A stretch of DNA of 31,819 nt from a virus. The notes under the pieces are model-generated. The model was given only the letters and a program-made list of their open reading frames with translations, was not told where the DNA came from and made no database searches. Where the stretch lies: IMG/VR virus record IMGVR_UViG_3300042453_000041, positions 1-31,819 of that record; one strand, written 5' to 3'. Positions 7,495 to 13,207 of the stretch are shown here, piece by piece. The position numbers were made by a program, and so were the translations under genes. Positions within the stretch are counted from its first letter, which is position 1; every line of letters begins with the position of its first letter.

Positions 7495-7594
7495 AGTCTC
7501 CTGTAAGTTCAAGCGCTCTTGTGATGACAAACTCGCTAAATTGTTGTCCTTCTCTAACTCGATTAAGGATGGCTGTTGCTTCATGGTGTGTCAT
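7358..7594 (-). CDS. Small hypothetical protein, overlaps the following gene
   Basis: A 78-aa protein starting with ATGA overlap on the P-like gene. Its first 40 residues (AILNRVREGQQFSEFVITRA, then LELTGDYEE) look like the N-terminus of a recurring small phage family. From about residue 40 the sequence becomes Gly/Pro/Arg-rich while running over the gene at 7315-7494 in a different frame. Either two genes really overlap, or one ancestral protein was split by a +1 frameshift near 7480-7500; the family C-terminus as remembered favours a true overlap, weakly. Confidence 0.55.
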   Translation of the reverse strand: MTHHEATAILNRVREGQQFSEFVITRALELTGDYEEHRSPRMDQALSKESLGGGQGRSPILVATNPDGHCQEARPSGC

Positions 7595-7980
7595 TTTGAG
7601 TAATGCTTTTTTAATGCAGCCAATTTTGCCAATGCTTCAGCCTTAATCCGATCACTTTCAATCTGCTCATGAATTGTTTTTTTGCGCTCAATCAAAACTT
7701 CAGTTGGCGGTTTAACAGGGATTGATGGGCCTTGATTGCACATATCCCGAAAAGCAATGGCGCTCGGTGGAAAGTCTTTGTCCAGCTTGCCAAGGGCGAA
7801 ATCTAGGCTTGGCTTGTATGTCAGGAATCTGCCAAGGTATTGCTTCCAAGTCTGTCTGACAAGGTTTGGGTCAACATCTTGCCAGTGGGTGATGAATCGT
7901 GAGCCGTAGATAGCGTTCATCATTCCAAAGATGTAATCAAAACCTGAGTCAGGATCACAAAAGTCGTTTGCGTTCCACAT
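7591..7980 (-). CDS. Lambda P-like putative helicase loader
   Basis: A 129-aa protein placed directly after the O-like initiator, the position of lambda P. The sequence (YGSRFITHWQDVDP, TWKQYLGRFL, DFALGKLDKDFPPSAIAFRD) resembles the helical region of replication protein P relatives that recruit the host DnaB helicase; it is shorter than lambda P (233 aa). The start is supported by GGAGG 6-7 bases upstream. It overlaps the O-like gene by 26 bp. Assignment relies on position and limited motif similarity. Confidence 0.55.
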   Translation of the reverse strand: MWNANDFCDPDSGFDYIFGMMNAIYGSRFITHWQDVDPNLVRQTWKQYLGRFLTYKPSLDFALGKLDKDFPPSAIAFRDMCNQGPSIPVKPPTEVLIERKKTIHEQIESDRIKAEALAKLAALKKHYSK

Positions 7981-8662
7981 CTTGTGCCTCCAGTACTATG
8001 GTTTCAGGTTTAGCCCAAAAGGGCGTTTTGGGAATAGATTTGCCCCTGGTCAACTCTGCCATCACGTTTTGACGTTCTTCAGACTTGCTTAGTTTTTCTT
8101 TTAGCCATTCAGCTTTTAAGCCTTGGCTGCCACGGGTACACCACTCAATCAAAAACTGCTCAAGTGACCAACCAATCTTGCTGGCCTCAGACCTTGCGCC
8201 TTTCAGGACTGTTTCGGTCACAGAGGCTTTCTTGGCTTTCCTGAGTTGCAACCAATCATTCCAAACTTGTTCAGAAACATCAGTAGGGCAAGCAACTTTA
8301 GTTGCGTTCTTCTCTTTCTTTGTCTCTTTCTCTTTCTCTGTCTCTGTCTCTCTCTCTGTACTATCAAGTTGATATCCACTTGATATCACATTGCTATCAT
8401 CTTGTTCCAACCAATGAGACAGCTTGATAATGATTTCTTTAGTTTTAACTTCTGTCAGTCTAAGACGAAAAGCAAGGGTTTTGTTGTCAGGGATGCGCCC
8501 ATCATTCTCACTGGCAATCAACCAGAGCATGACTAACACTTTGGCAGCTAGAGGGTCTAATTCATGCCATTCAAGGTCATCAAGAATGTCACGATACAGC
8601 TTTACCCAAGGAGGCCGCCTGTCCTTGAAATGCTGAAACTTTGTCCAGTTTTTAATTCTCAT
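7955..8662 (-). CDS. Lambda O-like replication initiator
   Basis: A 235-aa protein. Residues 1-100 form a probable winged helix (KFQHFKDRRPPWVKLYRDIL, LAAKVLVMLWLIA, LAFRLRLTEVKTKEIIIKL) of the type found in phage replication initiators. A Glu/Lys/Thr low-complexity linker follows (ETETEKEKETKKEK), then a helical C-terminal region that may contact the P-like loader. The coding DNA for and before the linker holds an iteron-like array, like the lambda origin inside gene O. The ATG has no Shine-Dalgarno; it follows a T-rich terminator-like leader, so initiation may depend on the leader. Confidence 0.75.
   Translation of the reverse strand: MRIKNWTKFQHFKDRRPPWVKLYRDILDDLEWHELDPLAAKVLVMLWLIASENDGRIPDNKTLAFRLRLTEVKTKEIIIKLSHWLEQDDSNVISSGYQLDSTERETETEKEKETKKEKNATKVACPTDVSEQVWNDWLQLRKAKKASVTETVLKGARSEASKIGWSLEQFLIEWCTRGSQGLKAEWLKEKLSKSEERQNVMAELTRGKSIPKTPFWAKPETIVLEAQDVERKRLL
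8311..8409. other. Candidate replication origin inside the O-like gene
   Basis: Read on the + strand, TTGATATC (8369-8376), TTGATATC (8380-8387), TTGCTATC (8391-8398) and a degenerate TTGTTCC (8402-8408) start exactly 11 bp apart, one helical turn. TATCAAGTTGATA at 8362-8374 is a perfect palindrome. A strand-asymmetric tract of almost only C/T (about 8311-8357) lies beside the array. The 11-bp period is not a multiple of three, so it does not come from a repeated peptide. Iterons beside a strand-biased tract within the initiator gene match the lambda origin layout. Confidence 0.5.
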
Positions 8663-8671
8663 AAAAAGCCC

Positions 8672-8754
8672 AAAAAAAAGGGCTACACCTGAAGTCTCAC
8701 CCTTGCGGATGTTGGCGGACTGGCGTAGTAACCAGCAGACTTCATGTGTAACCC
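8672..8754 (-). terminator. Long stem-loop terminator/leader between cro-like and O-like genes (tR1 position)
   Basis: On the minus strand GGGTTACACATGAAGTCT (8754-8737) pairs with AGACTTCAGGTGTAGCCC (8697-8680): 17 of 18 pairs with one G-T wobble and one mismatch, followed by eight T. The 39-nt loop holds a smaller stem (CTGG...CCAG). A second, exclusive hairpin, AGCCC-T8-GGGCT followed by TTTT, reuses the 3' arm and the T-run. It sits where lambda has tR1, so it probably controls entry into the replication genes. Confidence 0.75.
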
Positions 8755-8784
8755 TACTACATTAACACCGCCAAGTGTTTCCAT
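8683..8784 (-). CDS. Possible leader peptide within the stem-loop
   Basis: A 33-codon ORF starts 8 bp after the cro-like gene stop and ends with TAG inside the 3' arm of the stem-loop. An internal ATG at 8745 (MKSAGYYASPP onward, 20 aa) has AGGG six bases upstream and is the better start. A ribosome on it would disrupt the terminator stem, as in attenuation. It may equally be a chance ORF across a structured RNA; no homology is claimed. Confidence 0.3.
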   Translation of the reverse strand: METLGGVNVVGLHMKSAGYYASPPTSARVRLQV

Positions 8785-8791
8785 AATCTTA

Positions 8792-8944
8792 CTATACAAA
8801 CCAATCAGGCCGCAAGATCATCAATTGATAAAGCCGACCAGTTGGAATGGTTTTCCATTGGGAAACAGCCGCTTGGCTGATGCCCAAAATTCTAGCAAGC
8901 TCACCCTGTGAGCCAGCCAATGCAATAAACTTTTGTTTGTCCAT
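8792..8944 (-). CDS. Cro-like HTH repressor (50 aa)
   Basis: A 50-aa protein consisting of one helix-turn-helix: GSQGELARILGISQAAVSQW at residues 11-30. This is close in layout to P22 Cro (61 aa), including the LGIS-AAVSQWK recognition-helix pattern. It is the first gene of the leftward operon and faces the divergent promoter region, the position of cro in lambdoid phages. It probably represses early transcription by binding the palindromes at 8961-8976 and nearby. No obvious ribosome site is seen; the -10 box is so close to the ATG that the mRNA may be nearly leaderless. Confidence 0.8.
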   Translation of the reverse strand: MDKQKFIALAGSQGELARILGISQAAVSQWKTIPTGRLYQLMILRPDWFV

Positions 8945-8951
8945 AAGTTTT

Positions 8952-8979
8952 ATTATATGAGCATTTGCATAAATGCCAC
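8952..8979 (-). promoter_or_regulatory. Leftward early promoter with overlapping operator
   Basis: On the minus strand a TATAAT box (8957-8952) lies 16 bp from GTGGCA (8979-8974), a 4/6 match to the -35 consensus. The spacer region holds the palindrome GCATTT-GCAT-AAATGC (8961-8976), a good candidate operator for the Cro-like protein. A second perfect palindrome, AAGTACTT, is at 8988-8995. Confidence 0.6.
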
Positions 8980-9007
8980 ACTAGGGAAAGTACTTACAAA
9001 ATAATTG

Positions 9008-9035
9008 TTGACCTACCCATAAGACTGCTTATAAT
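9008..9035 (+). promoter_or_regulatory. Rightward early promoter
   Basis: TTGACC (9008-9013) and TATAAT (9030-9035) are separated by 16 bp, a strong sigma70-type promoter pointing at the + strand operon. The inverted repeat ATAAG-ACTG-CTTAT (9019-9032) overlaps the -10 box and could be an operator. Apart from these promoters and palindromes, 8945-9082 is noncoding. Confidence 0.75.
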
Positions 9036-9082
9036 TCAACCCATGCCCTAGCAAATCGCACGGGGTCTTTTTAGGAGGTCAC

Positions 9083-9271
9083 ATGACCGATTTCACTTTC
9101 TCTCCCACAGACTTTAATGCCACTGAAATCACAGTGGTTGCCAACACACCAGATGGTTTGCAATACCTTGCAGAACGTTATGGTTTTGCTTGCATTTCTA
9201 TCAACATTCGCAAGTCTGCTGCGCCAGACCTTGCTGATAGTTTTGAGTTTCAAGGTTTGTCTTATTCTTAA
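9083..9271 (+). CDS. Hypothetical protein, first gene of rightward operon
   Basis: A 62-aa protein that I do not recognise (starts MTDFTFSPTDFNATEITVVA). It is preceded by AGGAGG four bases from the ATG, and followed by a UUCG hairpin. It is small, acidic and without membrane segments. It occupies the place where a CI repressor or other immunity gene could be expected but contains no HTH. Confidence 0.75.
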   Translation: MTDFTFSPTDFNATEITVVANTPDGLQYLAERYGFACISINIRKSAAPDLADSFEFQGLSYS

Positions 9272-9276
9272 TTAAT

Positions 9277-9293
9277 AGGGCTTCGGCCCTTTT
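9277..9293 (+). terminator. UUCG hairpin with short T-run
   Basis: AGGGC-TTCG-GCCCT is a 5-bp stem with a stable UUCG loop followed by TTT, between the first and second genes. The next ribosome site (AGGA) begins just after. It may be a weak terminator or an mRNA processing/stability element that sets the level of downstream genes. Confidence 0.6.
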
Positions 9294-9303
9294 AGGAAAC
9301 ACC

Positions 9304-9576
9304 ATGATTGATTACAAACTCCATTACCACTTTGATGAGTTCGTCACTTATGACGATGGCACAACCCTTGAGAAAGTCAAGGTCGGTTATGACTACTACC
9401 CAGAAGAATTTAATCTGCCCCATGACCACAACTCAGCAGAAATCTATGATGTGTTTGTCTTTAGCGAAAAGGGTGATGACATTTCTTGCGATCTGTCCTC
9501 ATCCGAATTTGAACGCATTGTGTCTGAGGCCAAGATTCACCACGCTCGTATGCTAAAGGAACAAAATGAAATCTAA
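9304..9576 (+). CDS. Hypothetical acidic protein
   Basis: A 90-aa acidic protein of unknown function, rich in Asp, Glu, Tyr and Phe in the first two-thirds (YKLHYHFDEFVTYDDGTTLE) and helical at the end. AGGAAACACC precedes the ATG. Small acidic early phage proteins sometimes act as DNA mimics or inhibitors, but nothing here shows that. The 3' end overlaps a tiny membrane-protein gene by 11 bp. Confidence 0.72.
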   Translation: MIDYKLHYHFDEFVTYDDGTTLEKVKVGYDYYPEEFNLPHDHNSAEIYDVFVFSEKGDDISCDLSSSEFERIVSEAKIHHARMLKEQNEI

Positions 9577-9658
9577 GATCATCACAACAATTGTCGAATG
9601 GACATTGGCGATCATCATCTTTGGTGGTTGGGGCGTAATGCTTGCATGGAGAGGCTAA
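9566..9658 (+). CDS. Tiny membrane protein (30 aa)
   Basis: A 30-aa ORF with one hydrophobic span (WTLAIIIFGGWGVMLAW) after a short basic N-terminus. AAGGA lies seven bases before the ATG, inside the end of the preceding gene. It ends two bases before the next start, so it fits the tightly packed operon. Function unknown; a membrane-active early protein is possible. Confidence 0.6.
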   Translation: MKSKIITTIVEWTLAIIIFGGWGVMLAWRG

Positions 9659-9660
9659 TC

Positions 9661-9846
9661 ATGATTGACAAACTCAAAGATTATTTCCGCTTGCCATCAC
9701 CCAAAGAGTTGGCTGCCAAAGAACTTGAAATGGCACAGCGCAAGCTGTTAGAGGCTCTCAGCGCACAAGAATATGCCAAGCGCATGGGTGAGTACCACCA
9801 AGACCGAATCAAACGCCTGACAGCTTATTTAAAGGAAGAATCATGA
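9661..9846 (+). CDS. Hypothetical coiled-coil protein
   Basis: A 61-aa protein, helical, with LPSPKELAAKELEMAQRKLL and YAKRMGEYHQDRIKRLTAYL, a pattern common in small early phage proteins of unknown role. The ATG at 9661 is preferred over an in-frame start at 9598, because the latter overlaps the tiny membrane gene and lacks a ribosome site, while GGAGAGG precedes 9661. The stop overlaps the next start (ATGA). Confidence 0.72.
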   Translation: MIDKLKDYFRLPSPKELAAKELEMAQRKLLEALSAQEYAKRMGEYHQDRIKRLTAYLKEES

Positions 9847-10037
9847 ACGCAGACTACATCATCAATGAAGTGGCACAAAATGCCGCCAGCATCTATGAGG
9901 GCCAAGACCCACGAGACCGCCTGGCTTACCAAGTCGGGATGCTTCAGGGCAAGATTCGCAGCCTTTGCTACTTAATCAACATCACCGCTGAAGAACTTAA
10001 ACAACTGCAAATCGAACTTTCACAGGAACAATCATGA
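9843..10037 (+). CDS. Hypothetical small helical protein
   Basis: A 64-aa protein, mostly helical, with a central QVGMLQGKIRSLCYLINITA segment. It has ATGA overlaps with both neighbours and a GGAAGAA ribosome site. It directly precedes the ERF gene and may belong to the same recombination module, but no motif shows a function. Confidence 0.7.
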   Translation: MNADYIINEVAQNAASIYEGQDPRDRLAYQVGMLQGKIRSLCYLINITAEELKQLQIELSQEQS

Positions 10038-10579
10038 AAAACATCGCAACTGCATTGGTCAAAGCACAAAAGGCTTTTGGCCCTGCGCTCAAGTCCTCAA
10101 CAAACCCTCATTTCAAATCACGCTATGCTGACCTTTCAGCTTGCATTGAGGCAGTCATTGATTCCCTGAACAACAATGGCATTGCCCTGATTCAACAGAA
10201 CCAACCATCGCCAGATGGGGTGATTATTGAAACTATCTTTCTCCATGAGTCTGGTGAATCCCTAAACTGTGGACAACTCTTTGTTCCAGCTAACAAGCAC
10301 GATGCCCAAGGTTTTGGTTCTGCTTTGACTTATGCCCGTAGATATTCTCTGATGGCGGCTTGCGGCATAGCACCAGAAGATGATGATGGCAACACAGCCA
10401 GCCGTAAACCTCAAGTCAACGAAAGCGCCCTTGTAGACCACTTGGCAGCAATCGAGGCATCTACCGACCAAGATCAATTAAAAGCCGCCTACAAAGCCGC
10501 TTATGCCGCTTGCAATGGTGATTCTGAATGGCAAAAGAAAGTGATTGCTGCCAAAGACAAAGCAAAGGCCAAATTATGA
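10034..10579 (+). CDS. erf: ERF-family single-strand annealing protein
   Basis: A 181-aa recombinase of the ERF superfamily; P22 Erf is 204 aa. Family features are the N-terminal AFGPALKSSTNPHFKSRYADL, then GQLFVPANKHDAQGFGSALTYARRYSLMA in two stretches (SALTYARRYSL being the hallmark). An Asp-rich turn (PEDDDGNTA) and a helical C-terminus follow. ERF proteins form rings on single strands and anneal complementary DNA, for example to circularise terminally redundant DNA. The YqaJ-type nuclease two genes downstream would supply the single strands. Confidence 0.93.
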   Translation: MKNIATALVKAQKAFGPALKSSTNPHFKSRYADLSACIEAVIDSLNNNGIALIQQNQPSPDGVIIETIFLHESGESLNCGQLFVPANKHDAQGFGSALTYARRYSLMAACGIAPEDDDGNTASRKPQVNESALVDHLAAIEASTDQDQLKAAYKAAYAACNGDSEWQKKVIAAKDKAKAKL

Positions 10580-10785
10580 AAACAGATGAAGATGATGAAT
10601 TCGACCGCATCGCCCATGAAGCAGAAATGAAAAGTGGTCAGCCATACCATTGGGATGTTTATGTATCACCCTCACAGCGCAATCAAGTGCTTGATGAAGT
10701 GGCAAAAGAGATTCAGAAAATGACCGCCTTTGGTCAGGATACGTTGGACAGTTTTAGCGTTTACATAAGGAGCATGAAATCATGA
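10576..10785 (+). CDS. Hypothetical protein between ERF and exonuclease
   Basis: A 69-aa protein with an acidic N-terminus (MKTDEDDEFDRIAHEAEMKS). The ATG overlaps the erf stop (ATGA) and has AAAGG eight bases upstream; a longer in-frame start at 10528 lies inside erf and is not supported. Function unknown; similar short acidic proteins are common beside phage recombination genes. Confidence 0.7.
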   Translation: MKTDEDDEFDRIAHEAEMKSGQPYHWDVYVSPSQRNQVLDEVAKEIQKMTAFGQDTLDSFSVYIRSMKS

Positions 10786-11408
10786 TTGAAATGATGGATC
10801 AGGGTTCGGAAGAATGGTTCACCATTCGGATTGGCAAAGTCACCGCATCCCGTGTGGCTGATGTGATTGCTAAGACAAAGACGGGTTACAGCGCCAGCCG
10901 TGACAACTACATGGCTCAATTGATCTGTGAACGCCTGACGGGTCAAAAGGGTGAGAGTTTCACCAACGCTGCTATGCAACACGGCACAGACACAGAACCC
11001 CTTGCAAGAGCCGCTTATGAGGCGTTTAAAGACGTTTTGGTTGATGAAGTGGGGTTTGTACCCCATCCCACAATTGAGATGGCTGGCGCTTCTCCTGATG
11101 GCTTGGTGGGTGAGGATGGCCTCTTAGAAATAAAAGCGCCCCAGACAAATACACATATTGAAACTTTGCTCAGTCAATCAGTGCCAGGCAAATACAACAC
11201 CCAGATGCAATTCCAGATGGCTTGCACAGGGCGTAAATGGTGTGACTTTGTGTCTTTTGACAATCGTCTGCCAGAGGAACTTCAATTGTTTGTGATGCGA
11301 GTCCCACGGGATGAAGTGTTTATCAGACTAATAGAAGCGGAAATTGTCCAATTCATTGCTGAACTGGATGACAAAATCAATAAACTAATGAAAGTAAGAA
11401 ATGTCTAA
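10782..11408 (+). CDS. YqaJ/lambda-exonuclease-type nuclease
   Basis: A 208-aa exonuclease of the YqaJ (lambda Exo-like) family. The PD-(D/E)xK core is GASPDGLVGEDGLLEIKAP, with Asp106, Glu116 and Lys118. QGSEEWFTIRIGKVTASRVA at the N-terminus is also typical. A Gln/Met-rich strand (KYNTQMQFQMACTGRKWCDF) completes the fold. The family degrades the 5' strand of duplex ends; the 3' tails produced would feed the ERF annealing protein. It overlaps both neighbouring genes (4 and 8 bp). Confidence 0.94.
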   Translation: MIEMMDQGSEEWFTIRIGKVTASRVADVIAKTKTGYSASRDNYMAQLICERLTGQKGESFTNAAMQHGTDTEPLARAAYEAFKDVLVDEVGFVPHPTIEMAGASPDGLVGEDGLLEIKAPQTNTHIETLLSQSVPGKYNTQMQFQMACTGRKWCDFVSFDNRLPEELQLFVMRVPRDEVFIRLIEAEIVQFIAELDDKINKLMKVRNV

Positions 11409-11643
11409 ACTCTACGAAATTACCATTGTTTCAGGTAAATACAAAAACAAAGATGGTGTGGAGAAATCCCGCTATCAAAACATTGGCTCGGTCATTGAGA
11501 CCAAGAACGGCCCGATGCTCAAACTTGACATGATTCCGCTTATAGATGGGGGATGGAATGGTTGGGGCTACCTAAATGAACCAAAGCCCAAAGATGACTA
11601 CAAAGGCTTGCCAAAGGATGACGGGGAAGATATCCCCTTTTGA
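11401..11643 (+). CDS. SSB-like small DNA-binding protein
   Basis: An 80-aa protein with a beta-rich body (LYEITIVSGKYKNKDGVEKS, IGSVIETKNGPMLKLDMIPL) and an acidic C-terminal tip, DDGEDIPF, like the tail by which SSB proteins contact their partners. It resembles small OB-fold phage proteins encoded beside ERF and exonuclease genes. It probably coats single strands during recombination. No aromatic DNA-binding set can be confirmed by eye. Confidence 0.6.
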   Translation: MSKLYEITIVSGKYKNKDGVEKSRYQNIGSVIETKNGPMLKLDMIPLIDGGWNGWGYLNEPKPKDDYKGLPKDDGEDIPF

Positions 11644-11663
11644 TTAACGGGTGAAAGCGGATG

Positions 11664-11702
11664 CTGTGCCAGTTGCGATCAAAAGCCTCTGATTACGCAC
11701 AG
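11664..11702 (+). other. Intergenic stem-loop in rightward operon
   Basis: In the 93-bp gap after the SSB-like gene, CTGTGC (11664-11669) pairs with GCACAG (11697-11702), and ATCA/TGAT can pair inside. No T-run follows, so it is not a normal terminator. A 28-codon ORF runs through it (ATG at 11662, stop overlapping the next gene start). Possible structured RNA or regulatory leader. Confidence 0.35.
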
Positions 11703-11736
11703 ACGCAGCGAGTAGCCCAACTATTTAGGAAATATC

Positions 11737-12063
11737 ATGGACTATAAAGACGCATTTAAGAGAATTTTCGCCATGCCCGAATTCCCAAGAGTCAGGGCAA
11801 ATGATCCCCTAACATCGTTTCAGGCGGCAGATTCCATCAAGGAAGCCGCCACCCAACACCACCAGAGAATCTTTGAGTGTCTCCAAATAAACGGGCCACT
11901 AGGCAAAGATGGCATCTCAGCCTGTACCAACTTGGACAGCAATCAAGTTGCTAGGCGGCTCAACGAAATGAAAATGATGGGCTTGATTGAATTGACAGGC
12001 AACACAGTCAAATCCAATTCCGGCAGAAGTGAAAGAGAGTGGCAATGTACCCAATCGAACTAG
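11737..12063 (+). CDS. Winged-helix DNA-binding protein
   Basis: A 108-aa protein. The middle and C-terminal part (IFECLQINGPLGKDGISA, LDSNQVARRLNEMKMMGLIE, LTGNTVKSNSGRSEREW) is a likely winged helix-turn-helix: a helix-turn-recognition helix followed by a wing hairpin. A transcriptional or replication-linked DNA-binding role is likely; the target is unknown. AGGAAATATC precedes the ATG. It is one of only two clear HTH-type proteins near the control region and might take part in late-gene control. Confidence 0.65.
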   Translation: MDYKDAFKRIFAMPEFPRVRANDPLTSFQAADSIKEAATQHHQRIFECLQINGPLGKDGISACTNLDSNQVARRLNEMKMMGLIELTGNTVKSNSGRSEREWQCTQSN

Positions 12064-12224
12064 GCGGCAATCAGCCTGTTCACAAATTACGAACTTGTAA
12101 TAAATGTGATGAGACCAAGCCGCCAGAGGGTGGAGTTGATATGGGACACAAATGGATTTGCCAAACTTGTTGGATCATGCGTTTGACAGGCAAACATTTA
12201 CGACAGAACTCAACTCAGAAATAA
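12045..12224 (+). CDS. Small zinc-ribbon protein, end of rightward operon
   Basis: A 59-aa protein with two Cys pairs (CNKC and CQTC) about 20 residues apart and a PPEGGVDMGHKWICQTCW core, a likely zinc ribbon. The ATG at 12045 lies within the end of the previous gene; a GTG two codons earlier (12039) is an alternative. It ends 15 bp inside the convergent lysozyme gene. Function unknown, possibly nucleic-acid binding. Confidence 0.65.
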   Translation: MYPIELGGNQPVHKLRTCNKCDETKPPEGGVDMGHKWICQTCWIMRLTGKHLRQNSTQK

Positions 12225-12686
12225 GGCTCTTTCGTCAATTCTGCGTTTTTGCAAGCCTTTGAGAACTTTGCCGCCAGCCATGCAGTACTTGAGAAGTTCC
12301 TCGGCAGCGCCCTCCATGTCTCCCCTAAGTACCTTTTGGCGCAGGGTTGACCTCTGGAGAGTGCCAAGCCCTACATTGAAAGAAAATGAAACCAGTGCAT
12401 CAAACTGTCCTTGAGTAAGAGGCACAGGACAATAAGTAGCCACGCCTTTCTCAAAGCGAGCAAGGTCTGCCCTAAGTATTGCATCTACTTCCTCCATTGA
12501 GTGTTTTCGCATGGCCTCTGGCGGTGGCACAAAGGCATCCCGCTGATCTATCTTGAGTTTGCCCTGCTCTGGAAACATCACATGACCCACCCCTACAGTC
12601 CACAGCTTTGCAGGGCATTTATAGGGATTCTGCCTCACGCCCTCGTGATGGCGAATCATGTGCAAGCACTTGTCTGAGATGTTCAT
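12210..12686 (-). CDS. Endolysin, GH24 lysozyme
   Basis: A 158-aa glycoside hydrolase family 24 muramidase that cuts the glycan chains of host peptidoglycan at lysis. The catalytic segment is HEGVRQNPYKCP...WTVGVGH: Glu15, Cys24 and Thr30 stand at the Glu-8aa-Asp/Cys-5aa-Thr positions. Cys instead of Asp at the second site occurs in P1-type lysozymes. FDALVSFSFNVGLGTLQRST is the typical second half. No signal or SAR segment is present, so release should depend on the holin encoded just upstream (ATGA overlap). It is the last gene of the leftward unit. Confidence 0.93.
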   Translation of the reverse strand: MNISDKCLHMIRHHEGVRQNPYKCPAKLWTVGVGHVMFPEQGKLKIDQRDAFVPPPEAMRKHSMEEVDAILRADLARFEKGVATYCPVPLTQGQFDALVSFSFNVGLGTLQRSTLRQKVLRGDMEGAAEELLKYCMAGGKVLKGLQKRRIDERALFLS

Positions 12687-13198
12687 TTGCCAAAAGCCCG
12701 ACCACCAAAGTGGAAAGCAATGATTGAAGCAAACAAGGCTTGGGTGTCAGAGTCCCACAGCATTTCAGCCAACTCAGTAAACGGCACATCACGACTCCAG
12801 CCGTAAGCAAACAGGCCAATGTCAATAAATAACAACAAGAAAAAGAACCCGTAAGTAATAACAGGGCGCACACTTGCTCTAAGGTTTTTCATCCATGTGG
12901 ATGTTCCCTCATTCAAACTTGTGTCATGGGCATAGAGGGCTTGCATTTCAGCTTGCTGTGCGCCAATCAGAACCTGAGTGGTATTGGCTGCGCTCTCGGT
13001 AGCCAGTTGCTCAGACTTGATGTGTTCAATTCTTTCCTGTGCTTCAAACCCAGCTTTTCTCAGTTCCAGCTCACGGGTGATCTGCATCTGGGCAAGGTTT
13101 AGTTCATGCTTTTTATCTGCCCTGTCTTGGAAGAATTCCAAAATCTTAGGCAATCCGCCCATCAAGAATGAGATTAGGGTTGAAAGTAGTGTCAGCAT
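12683..13198 (-). CDS. Holin (3-TM / GTA-holin-like)
   Basis: A 171-aa membrane protein. A short amphipathic N-terminus and a charged helical region (about residues 25-95) are followed by two hydrophobic segments, VRPVITYGFFFLLLFIDIGL and LFASIIAFHFGGRAFG. The C-terminal FHFGGRAFGK is typical of the holin family with three predicted membrane segments also found with gene-transfer agents. It lies directly before the lysozyme gene. It is expected to make inner-membrane lesions that let the lysozyme reach the wall. Assignment is by motif and position. Confidence 0.8.
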   Translation of the reverse strand: MLTLLSTLISFLMGGLPKILEFFQDRADKKHELNLAQMQITRELELRKAGFEAQERIEHIKSEQLATESAANTTQVLIGAQQAEMQALYAHDTSLNEGTSTWMKNLRASVRPVITYGFFFLLLFIDIGLFAYGWSRDVPFTELAEMLWDSDTQALFASIIAFHFGGRAFGK

Positions 13199-13207
13199 AG
13201 TGATCCT

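Noticed and set aside
7315-7584. 89-aa version of the small gene before rusA
   Set aside because: The extra 30 residues are out of frame with the family-like N-terminus of the overlapping gene and the start is only 10 bp inside that gene.
8311-8357. C/T tract as a simple microsatellite
   Set aside because: It encodes the Glu/Lys/Thr linker of the initiator in frame and has interruptions; it may still have an origin role.
9071-9253. 60-aa open frame on the minus strand in the control region
   Set aside because: Antisense to the first rightward gene, which has a strong ribosome site and promoter; the protein has no HTH or other motif.
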